DNA from: Aquila chrysaetos chrysaetos
Lineage: Eukaryota > Chordata > Aves > Accipitriformes > Accipitridae
Length of the DNA: 64,000 nt
Assembly (NCBI RefSeq): GCF_900496995.4
Contig: NC_044012.1
Span: forward strand, 26,921,606 to 26,985,605
Direction: 5' to 3'
Shown here: positions 10,930 through 22,498 of the stretch, piece after piece
How positions within the stretch are numbered: the first letter of the stretch is position 1
How the letters are laid out: each line of letters opens with the position of its first letter
The notes under the pieces: model-generated
Told to the model about the DNA's origin: nothing
The model's database searches: none
Seen by the model: the letters and a program-made list of their open reading frames with translations, nothing else
Made by a program: the position numbers and the translations under genes

Positions 10930-11756
10930 CCTGAGGCCGTGGGGTGTCTCGTGTCTAGACAGGGGGGCAGCGGCGCAGGGGGAATAGGACGGGGGAGGCA
11001 GCGGCCCCCAGCCCCCCCGGGGGCAGGGGCAGAGCTGGACAGGCCTGGCTGCGGGGGACCCCGGTCCGGGGGACATGTGCTGCCGGGGGGGGGGGGGGGC
11101 TGCCCCCTTGGGACCCCCCGGGGCTGTCCCCGAGAGCCCCGAGGCTGGCCCTGGTACCCCCCGGGGGTATCCCTCTGCCCCCCACTCCGGGCCCCTCCCG
11201 GGGACCCCCTGGGGCTGCCCCGCTTGTACTCCGGGACCCCCTGGGACCACCGAGGCCGCACCCGGTACCCCCCGGGACTGCCCCCCCCCGCTCCCCGGGA
11301 ACGCCCGATGCCGCCACCCCCACCCCCCGCTCCCCGGGCCGCCCCGTCCCCCCGGGGCAGCGTTCGGTCGCTCCCCCCCGCCGCCCGCACCACCCCCCCC
11401 ATCACTTCCGCCGCCGACCGGCGCCGCCGCGGCCATGGGGCGTTGAGGCGGCGGCAGCGGCGAGGCAGCGGGAGCGGGGCCGCAGCGGCCCCGGTACCGG
11501 CCCCCCCGGCCCCCGGCCCCGGCCGCCCGCTCCCCATGGGCTGCGGGGCCGCGGGCCATGGAGCGGTGGGCGGCCCGCCGGGCCCCAGGTGAGCGTGGCA
11601 GGGCGGCGGCGGCGCCCGGTAGGCCCCGGTGGGCCCCGGTGCGGCCGTTGCCCCGGCAACGCGGCGGGGGCGGGGCGGGCCGGGAGGGCCCGGGCCGGGG
11701 CACCGGCAGCGGAGGCGCGGGATGGCGCCGCCGGGGCGCGCCGAGGTCCCGCAGCC
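10930..11756. promoter_or_regulatory. AQP10-ATP8B2 intergenic region and ATP8B2 CpG island
   Basis: Extremely GC-rich sequence with long C and G runs (for example 11083-11099) and dense CpG from about 11290 to the ATP8B2 start. It probably holds the TATA-less ATP8B2 promoter. I see no gene in it. Confidence 0.55.
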
Positions 11757-14700
11757 ATGACGGTGCCCCGGGACATGCCCGAGAAGTGGCGGCGGGTCCG
11801 CGGCCCCGGTGGGGCGGGTGGGTGCGGGGCGGGGTCCTGCGGCGGGGCCGGGGGGGTCTGGGGGTGCAGCTAAGAAGGGCTGCGGGTCTGGGGGTGCAGG
11901 GCTGGGGACGCCAATAAGCAAGACTGGGGGTGCAGGATCTGGGGGTTCTGGGCCAGGGGTCTGGGAGTGCGGGGCTGGGGGGGGTCTGTGGGTGCAGATA
12001 TCCAGGGCTGGGGGTGCAGGTAAGCAAGGCTGGGGATATGTGGGTACAAGTTTGGGGGGACAGATAAGCATTGCTGGAGGGTCTGTGGGTGGCAGCTAAG
12101 CAGGGCTGGGGGTGCAGGGCTGGGGGTCTGGGAGTGCAGCTAAGCAGGGTTGGAGGTCTGGGATTGCAGGGCTGGGGGCACAGATAAGCAGGGCTGGTGG
12201 TGTGGGATTGCACAAGAAGAGGGCTGGGGGTGGAGGGGTGTGGGTGCTGGCGTGGGGGGAGCAAAGGGCCACATGACGTGGCTGGGCGGCTTCCCTGTTC
12301 TCTTGGGGTCTGGGGCTCCTGGGCTTGCCTGGGGGACTTTGGGTGGTCTGGGAGTGCAGAGAGGAGGTCTGGGGGTGCAGGGGCGCCGGGCTGACGGGGC
12401 GTGCTGTGTTGCAGAGGAGGAAAGGCGGGTGCGAGCCAATGCGCGGGAGTACAACGAGAAGTTCCAGTACGCGGTGAGTGGGGTGGCGGAGCCCAGTCCC
12501 TTGGGGTCTTGTCTTGAGGCTCAGGCAGGTTTGGGGGGCTGGGGCCTGCGTCACTCCCCCCCGGAGCAGCAGAGGGGGGGTTACAGCTAAAAATAGATGT
12601 TTGTCCCTGAGAAAATTGTGCTGATGAGCTGTTAATGCCAACGGAGCTCAGGGGCTGGAGCGGCCCAGCTGGAGGGGGGCACGGTGTGCTCCCATGGGGA
12701 GGGATGCAGCCCCCCCATCCTCTGCCGGGCCCCCCCCCCCCCGTTCTCCCTGCACCCCTGCCCAGTCCCCGATGCGGTTCTGTGTATGGCTAATTAATGA
12801 GCTTCCGGAGCCACTGGGGGAGGGGCACCGCTCACCTTGGCCTCCCCCTCCATGCTGGAGGTTATTTCTGGCTGCTCCAGACCAGGCCCTGCATCGGCCT
12901 CGCCATGGGCGGGGAGCAGGGGGTCTGGATCGGGGTGACCCTTGGGGAGGCTGGGTGCTGCCGCCCGGGTGGTCTGGATGCTGCCGCTGAAGGAGGGTGG
13001 TCCCTGGGTACTGGCTGGTGACTGAGGCGGAGGAATCGGCTTCTCGAGGAAGCTGCCACAGAGCTAGAGCAGGTGCAGGAGCCGGGGATCCAGGCTGCTG
13101 TCCAGAGCTCCCAAATTAGGGGTGCAGTGATCTGCAGCCCTGCCCCCAGAGTGCTGCTGGGGCGGGGGGGGGGCGGTGTTACAGGGCCTCAGCAACTCGT
13201 GACCCCCCTTCTCACCCCGTCCGTCCCCAGAGCAACTGCATCAAGACCTCCAAGTACAACATCGTCACCTTCCTGCCTGTCAACCTCTTCGAGCAGTTCC
13301 AGGAAGTGGCCAACACCTATTTCCTCTTCCTCCTCATCCTGCAGGTGAGTGCTGGAGGGCCTGGGGAGGCAGATGGGGGACCCCCCACACTCCTTCCCTG
13401 GCTGGGCAGCAAGGAGGGCCCAGGGCACATTCTGCCCCTGGCAGGCGGTGGGTTTGGCACCCTCGAGCAGGGGTAGCATGGGCCTGGGGCTGGCCTTGTT
13501 CCCTGTAACTCCCGCTCCCTGTCCCCAGCTGATCCCACAGATCTCTTCGCTCTCCTGGTTCACCACCATCGTGCCTTTGGTTCTTGTCTTAACCATCACA
13601 GCTGTCAAAGATGCTACCGACGACTATGTGAGTGGTCCCCCAGGTGCCCCTCTACCCAGGCTGGCTGCCGGCAGGGCATGGGGACTTGGGGCTGGGCAGG
13701 GGGCTGTGACCCTGATGTGGGTGTGCAGTGCCTGGGGCCATGGCGTTTGCAGGGGGAGGGACACAGGATCCCATCCCCAGAGGAGGGGCTGACGCTGCTG
13801 TCTCTTCCCTTCCGCACCCAGTTCCGCCATAAAAGTGACAACCAGGTGAACAACCGGCAGTCTCAGGTGCTGATCGGCGGAGTGTGAGTGTCATGGGGAC
13901 AGGGCAGCCGGGGACAGGGCCACGGGGCCCTGCGGGATGCAGCACAGGGCTGCAGGCAGGGGCAGAGTGCAGTGGGGCAGGGGAGAGGCAATGCTGCTGG
14001 CTCCTGCCTAACTCCACTCTGCTGTCCCTCCGCAGCCTCCGGCAAGAGCAGTGGATGAATGTCCGTGTCGGAGACATCATCAAGTTGGAGAACAACCAGT
14101 TCGTGGCGGTGAGTGTGGCACCAAGGCAAGCACGGTCCCAGCTGGACAGCATGCAGGGACAGCAGCATGGTGTGGTGCTGCACCCGCTCTGCTTTTCTGC
14201 TCCTCCATCATCTCCTGGGGTGCAGACATCAGGGATTCACCAGCCTGGAAATTGCATTTAAGTTGTAGCGCTTGAGCCATGTTTGAGCTCCGGGGATTTG
14301 GCTGATGTGGGCGCTTCAGGCGATGGTGTTCATGTCAGGGTGCTGGCAGCACCCTGCTAAGGACGCGTGGTTCTGGAGATCCCGCTGGCCCCTGGCATCC
14401 GAGGGCCAGGAGCTTCCCTGGGGAAGGTGTAGGGGAGCCCCAGCATCAGCACAACCCTTCACGTGTCTCTCCCGGCAGGCTGACCTCCTCCTCCTCTCCA
14501 GCAGCGAACCCCATGGGTTGTGCTACATAGAGACCGCGGAGCTGGACGGGTAGGTAACCCCTGCTCGTCTTGGCTGGCAGGGGAAGCTGAAAGGCAGGAG
14601 TGAGAATGGGCTGTGGGCAAGGCAGGAGCTGCCACAGACCTGAAACTGGGGAACATCTGCGAAGGCCCTCCCTGCCAGCCTGTCACTAACCCCACACGTG

Positions 14701-17700
14701 GTGCCTCCTTGCCCGCAGAGAGACCAACATGAAGGTACGGCAGGCCATCCCTGTCACCTCGGAGCTGGGTGACACCAGCAAGCTGGCTCAGTTTGACGGT
14801 GAGTGCCTGCAATGGGGGAGCCCCTCGGTTTCCTCCTCCATCACCTGGTGTGGGTCCACCCTGGAGACACCAGGACCATCCACACGGTGGTGTGGTCCTG
14901 TGGCTTGAAGCGGATCTCTGGGGAGCTGGGGACAGTGCTGGGAGCACTGGGGTGGAGCTGGCCACATGCAGAAGGCATGTTACAGCCGAGCCATCCCCTG
15001 CACCCAGGCGAGGTGATCTGTGAACCCCCCAATAACAAGCTGGACAAGTTTGGCGGGATGCTGTACTGGAAGGAGAACAAGTACCCCCTGAGCAACCAGA
15101 ACATGCTGCTGCGGGGCTGCGTCCTACGCAACACCGAGTGGTGCTTCGGCCTCGTCATCTTTGCAGGTGGGCTGGGACAGCTGCTGCCGCTGCACTGCGT
15201 GGAAGGAAGAGACCCCGCTAATGCTCTTCCCTCTCCCCAGGGCCCGACACGAAACTGATGCAGAACAGTGGTCGGACCAAGTTCAAGCGGACGAGCATCG
15301 ATCGGCTGATGAACACGCTGGTGCTCTGGGTATGCGGAAGGCAGATCCCAGGGAGCACTGACTCTGACCCGGTTGGGGCTCTGATGTCCTGTCCTGTCCT
15401 GTCCTGTCCTGTCCCCAGATCTTCGGGTTCCTGGTGTGCATGGGGGTGATCCTGGCCATCGGCAACGCCATTTGGGAGCATGAGGTGGGCGTCTGCTTCC
15501 AGATCTACCTGCCCTGGGATGAGGGGGTGCACAGTGCCTTCTTCTCCGGCTTCCTCTCCTTCTGGTCCTACATCATCATCCTCAACACTGTGGTGCCTAT
15601 CTCGCTCTACGTGAGGTAGGGCAGGGGCCGAGGGGCTGGGCTGTGGGTGTGCGAGGGGCAGGCACCAGGAATTAGGGGTGCCCTCTGGGGAGGGGAGATG
15701 GGGATGGAGACCCACGGGCAGAGCTGTGTGCGTGGGGTGGGCATGAGCTGCTCTCCTGGTGATGGGCCACATCTGCCCTCAGGGATACCACAAGACCTGA
15801 GACCCCACAGGTCCTTTGGGGCCCTCCCAGCTGTGTCTGTCCGGCTGCTCGTCTCTCCCTGCCCTGGCTGCATGCTGGTTATTTTGCTCAGCCCTCCTGC
15901 AGCTCCCAGGCTTCTGCACTGTCCCCTTCTCTCTCTCTTTTAATTTCTCTCTCTTTTCGTTCCCCAGCATGGGTTCTGTCACCCTTAGCCCCGAGGTAAG
16001 AACGTGTCACCCCCACCCCTCCCACTAGCTCATTGCTGTCTGCCCTGGGCGCCGGGGAGGGGGTTTGGGGCGCGTAGGTGTGAGAGATGCCTGGGGAGCC
16101 CTGTGGGCTACCCCCTCGGTGCCAGGTCCTGCATCCCCAGCCCTGGCTTGGTGGTGGCTGTCGGTAGGAGCGGGTGCGGGCCAGCCCTGGGGAAGGGCGC
16201 GGGAGCCAGCAAGCAGCATGGGGGCCCTGGGTGCCAGGGTGCCCCAGGTGCTTGGGGGTCTGGGGTGGGTGGGTGTGTGCCCATCGCTGGCTCAGCAGAG
16301 TGTGCTGCCCTGCCCCGGTGACACCCACCTTTCCCCCCTGCAGTGTGGAGGTGATCCGTCTCGGGCACAGCTACTTCATCAACTGGGACAAGAAGATGTA
16401 CTGTGCCAAGCGCCGGACGCCAGCCGAGGCCCGGACCACCACCCTTAATGAGGAGCTGGGGCAGGTGGAATACATCTTCTCTGACAAGACCGGCACCCTC
16501 ACCCAGAACATAATGGTCTTCAGCAAGTGCTCTGTGAACGGGCACAGCTATGGTGAGTGCAGGGCACCGGGGCCGGGCTGAGTGCCTGCAGGGTGCGGAG
16601 GTACTGGCTCCCCTCCTGCAGACCCTTTGGGGCACTTGGGGCAGCTGGAGGACAAAGGGGCTCAGCTGTAGCGTTGTGGGGCTGCCACTGCCCTGTGGCC
16701 TCCCTGGGTGTGGGTGCCAGTGGGGCAGCAGCATTGGGTCCCTGTCCTGGTTAACTCTGTGCCTCGGTTCACAGGTGACATGCAGGATATGCTGGGTCAC
16801 AAGGTGGAGCTGAGAGAGGTAAGGGTACTGCAGGGCCAGTGCCTGGCTGTGCCGTGTGCCGCAGGGGCGTAACCCCATGTCTGCCCCTGCCAGAGGCCAG
16901 AGCCAGTTGATTTCTCCTTCAACCCACTGGCGGACCCACGGTTCCAGTTCTGGGACCCCAGCCTGCTGGAAGCCGTCAATCTGGGAGACCCCCACGTGCA
17001 TGAGTTCTTCCGCCTGCTCTCGCTCTGCCACACCGTTATGTCTGAGGAGAAGAGTGAAGGTGGGTGCGGAGGGCAGGACCTGTCCCTGCACAGCTTGGGG
17101 CATGGCGCTGGCTCTGACCCGCTGTGCTGTCCCCAGGGGAGCTGTATTACAAGGCTCAGTCCCCGGATGAGGGAGCGCTAGTCACGGCTGCCAGAAACTT
17201 TGGCTTTGTGTTCCGGTCCCGCACGCCAAAGACCATCACGGTGCACGAGCTGGGTCGAGCCATCACCTACCAGCTGCTGGCCATCCTGGACTTCAACAAC
17301 ATCCGCAAGCGCATGTCCGTCATTGGTGAGGTCCTGGGCATGGCACAGGGGCTGTGGGGTTGTGAGGGCCGTGGTGGGGCTGGGGTGTGGGGGCTCAGTG
17401 CGGTGTGCTGGAGACCAGCCCCATGCGGATGGTGATGTGACTGTGGAGGCATCATGGGGTCATGGCTGGGGGTTGGAGTGGGACCTGCTCCTACACCCCT
17501 GAGCCAGGCAGCTTGTCCCCTGCTCCCTGCAGTCCGCAGCCCCGAGGGCAAGATCCGGCTGTACTGCAAAGGTGCTGACACCATCCTGCTGGAGCGCCTG
17601 CACCCCATCAACCAGGACCTGACCAACGTCACCACTGACCACCTCAATGTGAGTGGGGCAGGGTGCTGCGGGCAGGGCTGGGAAGGGAAGAGAGGCTGCC

Positions 17701-20700
17701 CAGAAGCACGGAGCCTGGCTTGTGCCATGTCCTGGGGGGCAGTCGGGGTCTGGGGGGCACCGTCAGGGTCTGTCTGTGCACCCAGCTCCAGCCACTTGCA
17801 GGAATATGCTGGTGAGGGGCTGCGGACGCTGGTGCTGGCCTACAAAGACCTGGAGGAGAGTTACTATGAGGACTGGTCCGAGCGGCTGCACCGAGCCGGC
17901 AGTGCCCCTGAGGCCCGTGAGGATCGCCTGGCTCGGCTCTATGACGAGGTGGAGCATGATATGATGGTACGTGGGCTGGGGGCACTGGGGACGGGAGGTG
18001 ACTGGGGGGCAGCCCCTGCTGACCTCCCACCTGTTTGGGTCCCCCAGCTGCTTGGAGCCACAGCCATCGAGGACAAACTGCAGCACGGGGTCCCCGAAAC
18101 CATTGCCATCCTGACGCTGGCCAACATCAAGATCTGGGTGTTGACGGGGGACAAACAGGGTGAGGCATTGCTGGGGTAGGAGTCTGGGCTGGCTGCAGAT
18201 GAGAACATTCATGGGCTGGATCCCACCTGCCTGGGGGGTGGTGGGACAGATGCTCCCCCCTGAGCTGACCCTGGCTCAGCCCCTGGTTTCCTGTCCCCAG
18301 AAACAGCTGTGAACATTGGCTACTCCTGCAAGATGCTGACGGATGACATGACGGAGGTGTTTGTGGTCACAGGCCACACTGTGCTGGAGGTGCGAGAGGA
18401 GCTCAGGTGAGGGTCGGGGGGGCAGGGCTGGCCGGAGGACACACGTGGGGCCAGCGTGGGGCACAGCTGCTTGTGGGGGAGCTGGGGGATATGGAAGTGC
18501 CCTGAATCGGGGCCCCCAACCCCTCTCTTTCTCCTCAGAAAAGCCCGGGAGAAGATGATGGATGCATCGCGCTCCATCGGCAACGGCTTCTCCTACCAGG
18601 AGAAACTCTCCTCCTCCAAGTTCACCTCAGTGCTGGAAGCCATCGCAGGCGAATATGCCCTGGTCATCAATGGGCACAGCCTGGTAGGGACCTGGGAGTG
18701 CCAGGCTGGACAGGGCACCATGCCCAGCTGTGGGCCATGCTCCCCATTGTCCCCCTGCTCTCCTCTCAGGCCCACGCACTGGAGGCTGACATGGAGGTGG
18801 AGTTCCTGGAGACGGCATGTGCCTGCAAGGCTGTCATCTGCTGCCGCGTCACACCCTTGCAGAAAGCCCAGGTGGTGGAGCTGGTGAAGAAGTACAAGAA
18901 AGCTGTGACCCTGGCCATCGGGGATGGGGCCAACGATGTTAGCATGATCAAGAGTACGTCCTGGGGTCTGGGGAGCTGCAGGAGGGACAGGTCCCCCCTT
19001 GCACCATTCCGGGCCCCACGGCAGCCTCTGTCCTCGCCCCTCTGTGCCCCACTGGAACACAGTCCCACTGTGGGGGGCTGCCACCCCTGGTTTCCTGTGC
19101 TCCTGGCAGAGCCCTCCTCACTTCATGTGTGTCTTCACTCTGCAGCTGCCCACATCGGGGTGGGCATCAGCGGGCAGGAGGGCATCCAGGCAGTGCTGGC
19201 CTCCGACTACTCCTTCTCACAGTTCAAGTTCCTGCAGCGCCTGCTCCTGGTGCACGGGCGCTGGTCCTACCTACGCATGTGCAAGTTCCTCTGCTACTTC
19301 TTCTACAAGAACTTCGCCTTCACCATGGTCCACTTCTGGTTTGGCTTCTTCTGCGGCTTCTCAGCGCAGGTGCGTTGCTGGCTTCTTGTGCTTAGAGTTG
19401 GGGAGGGTTTGTCTGTGGGACCCCTCTGCTCAGAAGTGTGCCCCGGTCCCCAGGCTCCCTGTGGGACCTCATCCTGCACCAGCAGGCACAGCTTGGGATC
19501 CCTCCGGAGCGTGGCAGTGTGTGGTGGGTGCGAGGAGCCTGTATGGCCGGGGCTGCCACTCGGTGGCAGCAGCAGCCTGTGCCACTTGGGGTGGGCACCC
19601 TCGGGAGGGGGGGCTGGTGGTGGCTTTCCTTTTCCGGCAGCTTTGGGTGCTGGGGCCGGCTGGGGCATGGGGCGGGCAGGTCTTGTGTCCCCCTGAGCAC
19701 TCCATTCCACGCAGACCGTGTATGACCAGTACTTCATCACACTGTACAACATCGTCTACACGTCGCTGCCCGTGCTCGCCATGGGCGTCTTCGACCAGGT
19801 ATGGTGGGGGGCGGTGAGGGTGGTCCTTGGGTGCATGAGGAGCTGGCCCGGCTCCCCTGCATGACCCACGCTACGGGAGAAAGGGGTGCCTGGGTGCCCA
19901 GGCTGGGCTGTCCTTGTCCTTCTGTGGGCGGTGGTGGAGGTCAGCCCAGCCCCAGCCTGCCCGGGGCTGGAGGGAGGTGCCCAGAGTGCCTCGTGCCCCC
20001 AGGATGTGCCAGAGCAGCGGAGCATGGAGTACCCCAAGCTCTACGAGCCTGGGCAGCTGAACCTGCTCTTCAACAAGCGGGAGTTCTTCATCTGCATCGC
20101 CCAGGGCATCTACACCTCCGTCCTCATGTTCTTCATCCCCTACGGCGTCTTCGCTGATGCCACCCGTGATGATGGCGCCCAGCTGGCCGACTACCAGTCC
20201 TTCGCTGTCACTGTCGCCACCTCCCTTGTGATTGTCGTCAGCGTGCAGGTGGGGACACGGCTGCTTGGTCCCAGCCCCTCGCCTGTAGCACAAAGTTTGG
20301 GTCCCATCCTGCCCTGTGGCCGTACTCAGAGCACTGCAGCCATCCCCTGAGCCCCGCCTCCCCCTTCCCCTCTCCATCAGATCGGGCTGGACACAGGCTT
20401 CTGGACGGCCATCAACCACTTCTTCATCTGGGGCAGCCTGGCCGCCTACTTTGCCATCCTCTTTGCCATGCACAGCGACGGCCTCTTCCAGCTGTTCCCC
20501 AACCAGTTCCGCTTTGTGGGTGAGTCCCAGGGGGGCTGAGCGATGCCGCCCCACCCCAGCAGGGTGCTGCCCCAGCTGAGCCCTGGCTGGACTCGCGTTT
20601 CCCCCCCAGGTAATGCACAGAACACGCTGGCCCAGCCCACGGTCTGGCTGACCATTGCCCTCACCACCGTGGTCTGCATCATGCCCGTTGTGGCCTTTCG

Positions 20701-21126
20701 CTTCCTCAAGCTGGACCTGAAACCCGAACTCTCAGACACGGTGAGAGAGTGTGGCCTGGGGAGCGAACACGGGGTCCCGACCCCAGAGGGCATGCGGTTC
20801 TGGGGGTCCCTGACCCTGTCCCCTGGTGATGTCCCCAGGTGCGCTACACTCAGCTGGTACGGAAGAAGCAGAAGACCCAGCACCGGTGCATGCGGCGTGT
20901 GGGGCGTGTGGGCTCGCGCCGTTCCGGCTACGCCTTCTCCCACCAGGAGGGTTTTGGGGAGCTCATCATGTCGGGCAAGAACATGCGGCTCAGCTCCCTG
21001 GCGCTCTCCAGCTTCGCCACCCGCCCCAGCGCCGGCTGGATTGAGACCCTGCGCAAGAAGAAAGGCAGCGACAGCAGCACTGCCGCCAGCCCCAGCGGCG
21101 CGGCCGACAAGACGCTCAAGGTGTGA
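11757..21126 (+). CDS. ATP8B2: ATP8B2, class I P4-ATPase (phospholipid flippase)
   Basis: An ATP-driven flippase catalytic subunit that moves phosphatidylcholine inward across the plasma membrane and works with CDC50A. Exons: 11757-11817 (or -11808), 12415-12473, 13231-13344, 13529-13627, 13822-13883, 14036-14108, 14479-14549, 14719-14798, 15008-15166, 15241-15329, 15419-15615, 16344-16552, 16775-16818, 16894-17059, 17137-17325, 17533-17648, 17802-17966, 18048-18159, 18301-18406, 18539-18683, 18770-18953, 19146-19369, 19715-19798, 20003-20248, 20381-20519, 20610-20740 and 20839-21126; about 1,203 residues. Motifs: DGET in the actuator domain, [10 protein letters not shown] with the phosphorylated Asp, KGAD in the nucleotide domain, [10 protein letters not shown] in the hinge, and ten membrane segments. 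The N-terminus [11 protein letters not shown] matches a known ATP8B2 start. The end of exon 1 is uncertain: GTGGGG at 11809 and GTGGGT at 11818 both keep frame. Confidence 0.96.
11870..12235. repeat. Degenerate G-rich minisatellite in ATP8B2 intron 1
   Basis: Irregular units built on GGGCTGGGGGTGCAG and AGCTAAGCAGGG recur many times. The tract is G-rich on the + strand, with many GGG runs close enough for G-quadruplexes. No coding signal was seen. Confidence 0.7.
15385..15414 (+). repeat. (TGTCC)6 microsatellite at an ATP8B2 splice acceptor
   Basis: Six copies of TGTCC end 4 bp before ATP8B2 exon 15419-15615 and form most of its polypyrimidine tract. Confidence 0.85.
15968..15995 (+). other. 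ATP8B2: Candidate 28-bp cryptic or poison microexon in ATP8B2
   Basis: A long CT tract ending TTCCCCAG precedes it and the strong donor GTAAGA follows it. Spliced between exons 15419-15615 and 16344-16552 it would add nine whole codons and shift frame, with a stop soon after in the next exon. Its splice sites are as good as those of the true exons, but no transcript evidence is available. Confidence 0.35.
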
Positions 21127-22205
21127 GGCTGGGGGAGTTGCGTTCCCTCCTGTGCAGCCAGGGGGCCCCCTGCCCCCTTCTCTCACTATGGCCCATGGGG
21201 GGCCAAGCCCCTCCTGCGGGGGGTTCCTGTGGGGGGAGCAGAGGCCATGTGGGCCCAGGTACTGAGGTTTGGAGGAGTCTGGACTGCCACAGTGTAACCA
21301 AAAAAATACTCTTCCCCGTCCCCAGGATGGACGGCCGCTGTCCCCAGCAGCCCCCTCAGGCCGCTCCTCTGTCAGTATTCACCTCCACGGAGTGCAAATA
21401 CCCCATCACACGCGAATGTATTATGCCAGAGCCACCGCTGCAGGTGGGCGCAGGGGGTCTGGGGGGGCTGTGACAGCGCCCTGCCCCCTCGCCCACTCCT
21501 CAACCACGTGTCTTCTTTTTATATAAAACAGGAAAAAAAAAAAAAAAAGATAAAAAAACCAAAACCCCACAACAACAACAACAAAAAAAAAGGAAGGAAA
21601 AACCCTCCACGTTTACAGAGCAACTTGTTTCTCTCAGTGTTGGCACGGCTGGTTATGGAGGGAGCGCGGGGGGCCAGACACTGGTGCTGGGGGGCGAGGG
21701 ATGTCACTGTCCTCCAGCCCCCTGCCTTGGGATGCGCTGGGATGGGGTGCTGGGTGGGAAAGGGGAAGCGTTCCCTGGCTCCTTCCTGCTTTCTGCGGGA
21801 AGCAGGGGCGTTTGCAGGCCGCTGTGATTCACTCCCACGCTGGGTTCTTGCACAACCCTCGGCTTCTGCTTCTTCCCTCCTCCTCGCCAGCTCCCAGGGG
21901 ACCAGACCCTTGGAGGGAGGGGGTGGCAGGTGGGCATCGCCCCCTCCCTGTCAGAGGGTCTCTGGGGGGGTGTTAGGCTCCCAGGGGCCGCTCTCTCCTT
22001 GATACCAAAGAGGAAACTGTTCAGGACGGGCTCTGGCATGGGCTGGAGTCTATTTTTGGGGGTGTTTGGGGGTTATTTTGTGTCGCGGGGGGGGCAGGGG
22101 CGAGGATTGGGTCATCTAATTTATTACACGTTTCTATATTGCGGAATTGTATCATTTTATGGGGCCACAGAGAAAAGAACCAAAAACCAGCTTTTTCTAT
22201 ATAAA
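21127..22205 (+). other. ATP8B2: ATP8B2 3' UTR
   Basis: About 1.1 kb follow the stop codon. There is an A-rich low-complexity tract at 21531-21600 and an AT-rich, probably conserved end at 22110-22215. No AATAAA or ATTAAA is present. The best terminal hexamer is the variant TATAAA at 22200-22205, so the exact end is uncertain. Confidence 0.55.
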
Positions 22206-22209
22206 AAAG

Positions 22210-22498
22210 AAAAACGTTCTGAGCAGCTTCTGCCGTGTCCTGTGTCCTGCGGGGGCGGGTGGCGGGTGCACGTGCGGGCCACCGGGAGCACCGGGGTCCG
22301 GGCACCCCCCCACACCCCCGCATACCCCCCCAGCCCCAGTGCCGGCTGGCCCCGCCCCGCCGGGCGCACGTGCTGCTGCTGCTGCCGCCGCGGGGCCGCC
22401 CCCCCACCCGGCTCCCCCCTCCCCGCCCCGGTTTCACAACCGCGGGCACCGGCCGCGCCGCGGGCCGCTCCGCCGATGTTCTGCCCGGGGCCGGCCGC
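22210..22498 (+). promoter_or_regulatory. IL6R CpG-island promoter
   Basis: Less than 300 bp separate the ATP8B2 transcript end from the IL6R start codon. The stretch is GC- and CpG-rich with no TATA box. An upstream ATG at 22476 opens a frame that overlaps the IL6R start in a different frame. Confidence 0.55.

Noticed and set aside
10912-12264. 450-codon and 383-codon open frames on the minus strand
   Set aside because: They cover the AQP10 end, a CpG island and ATP8B2 exon 1; Pro/Arg/Gly-rich composition shows they are stop-poor GC-rich DNA.
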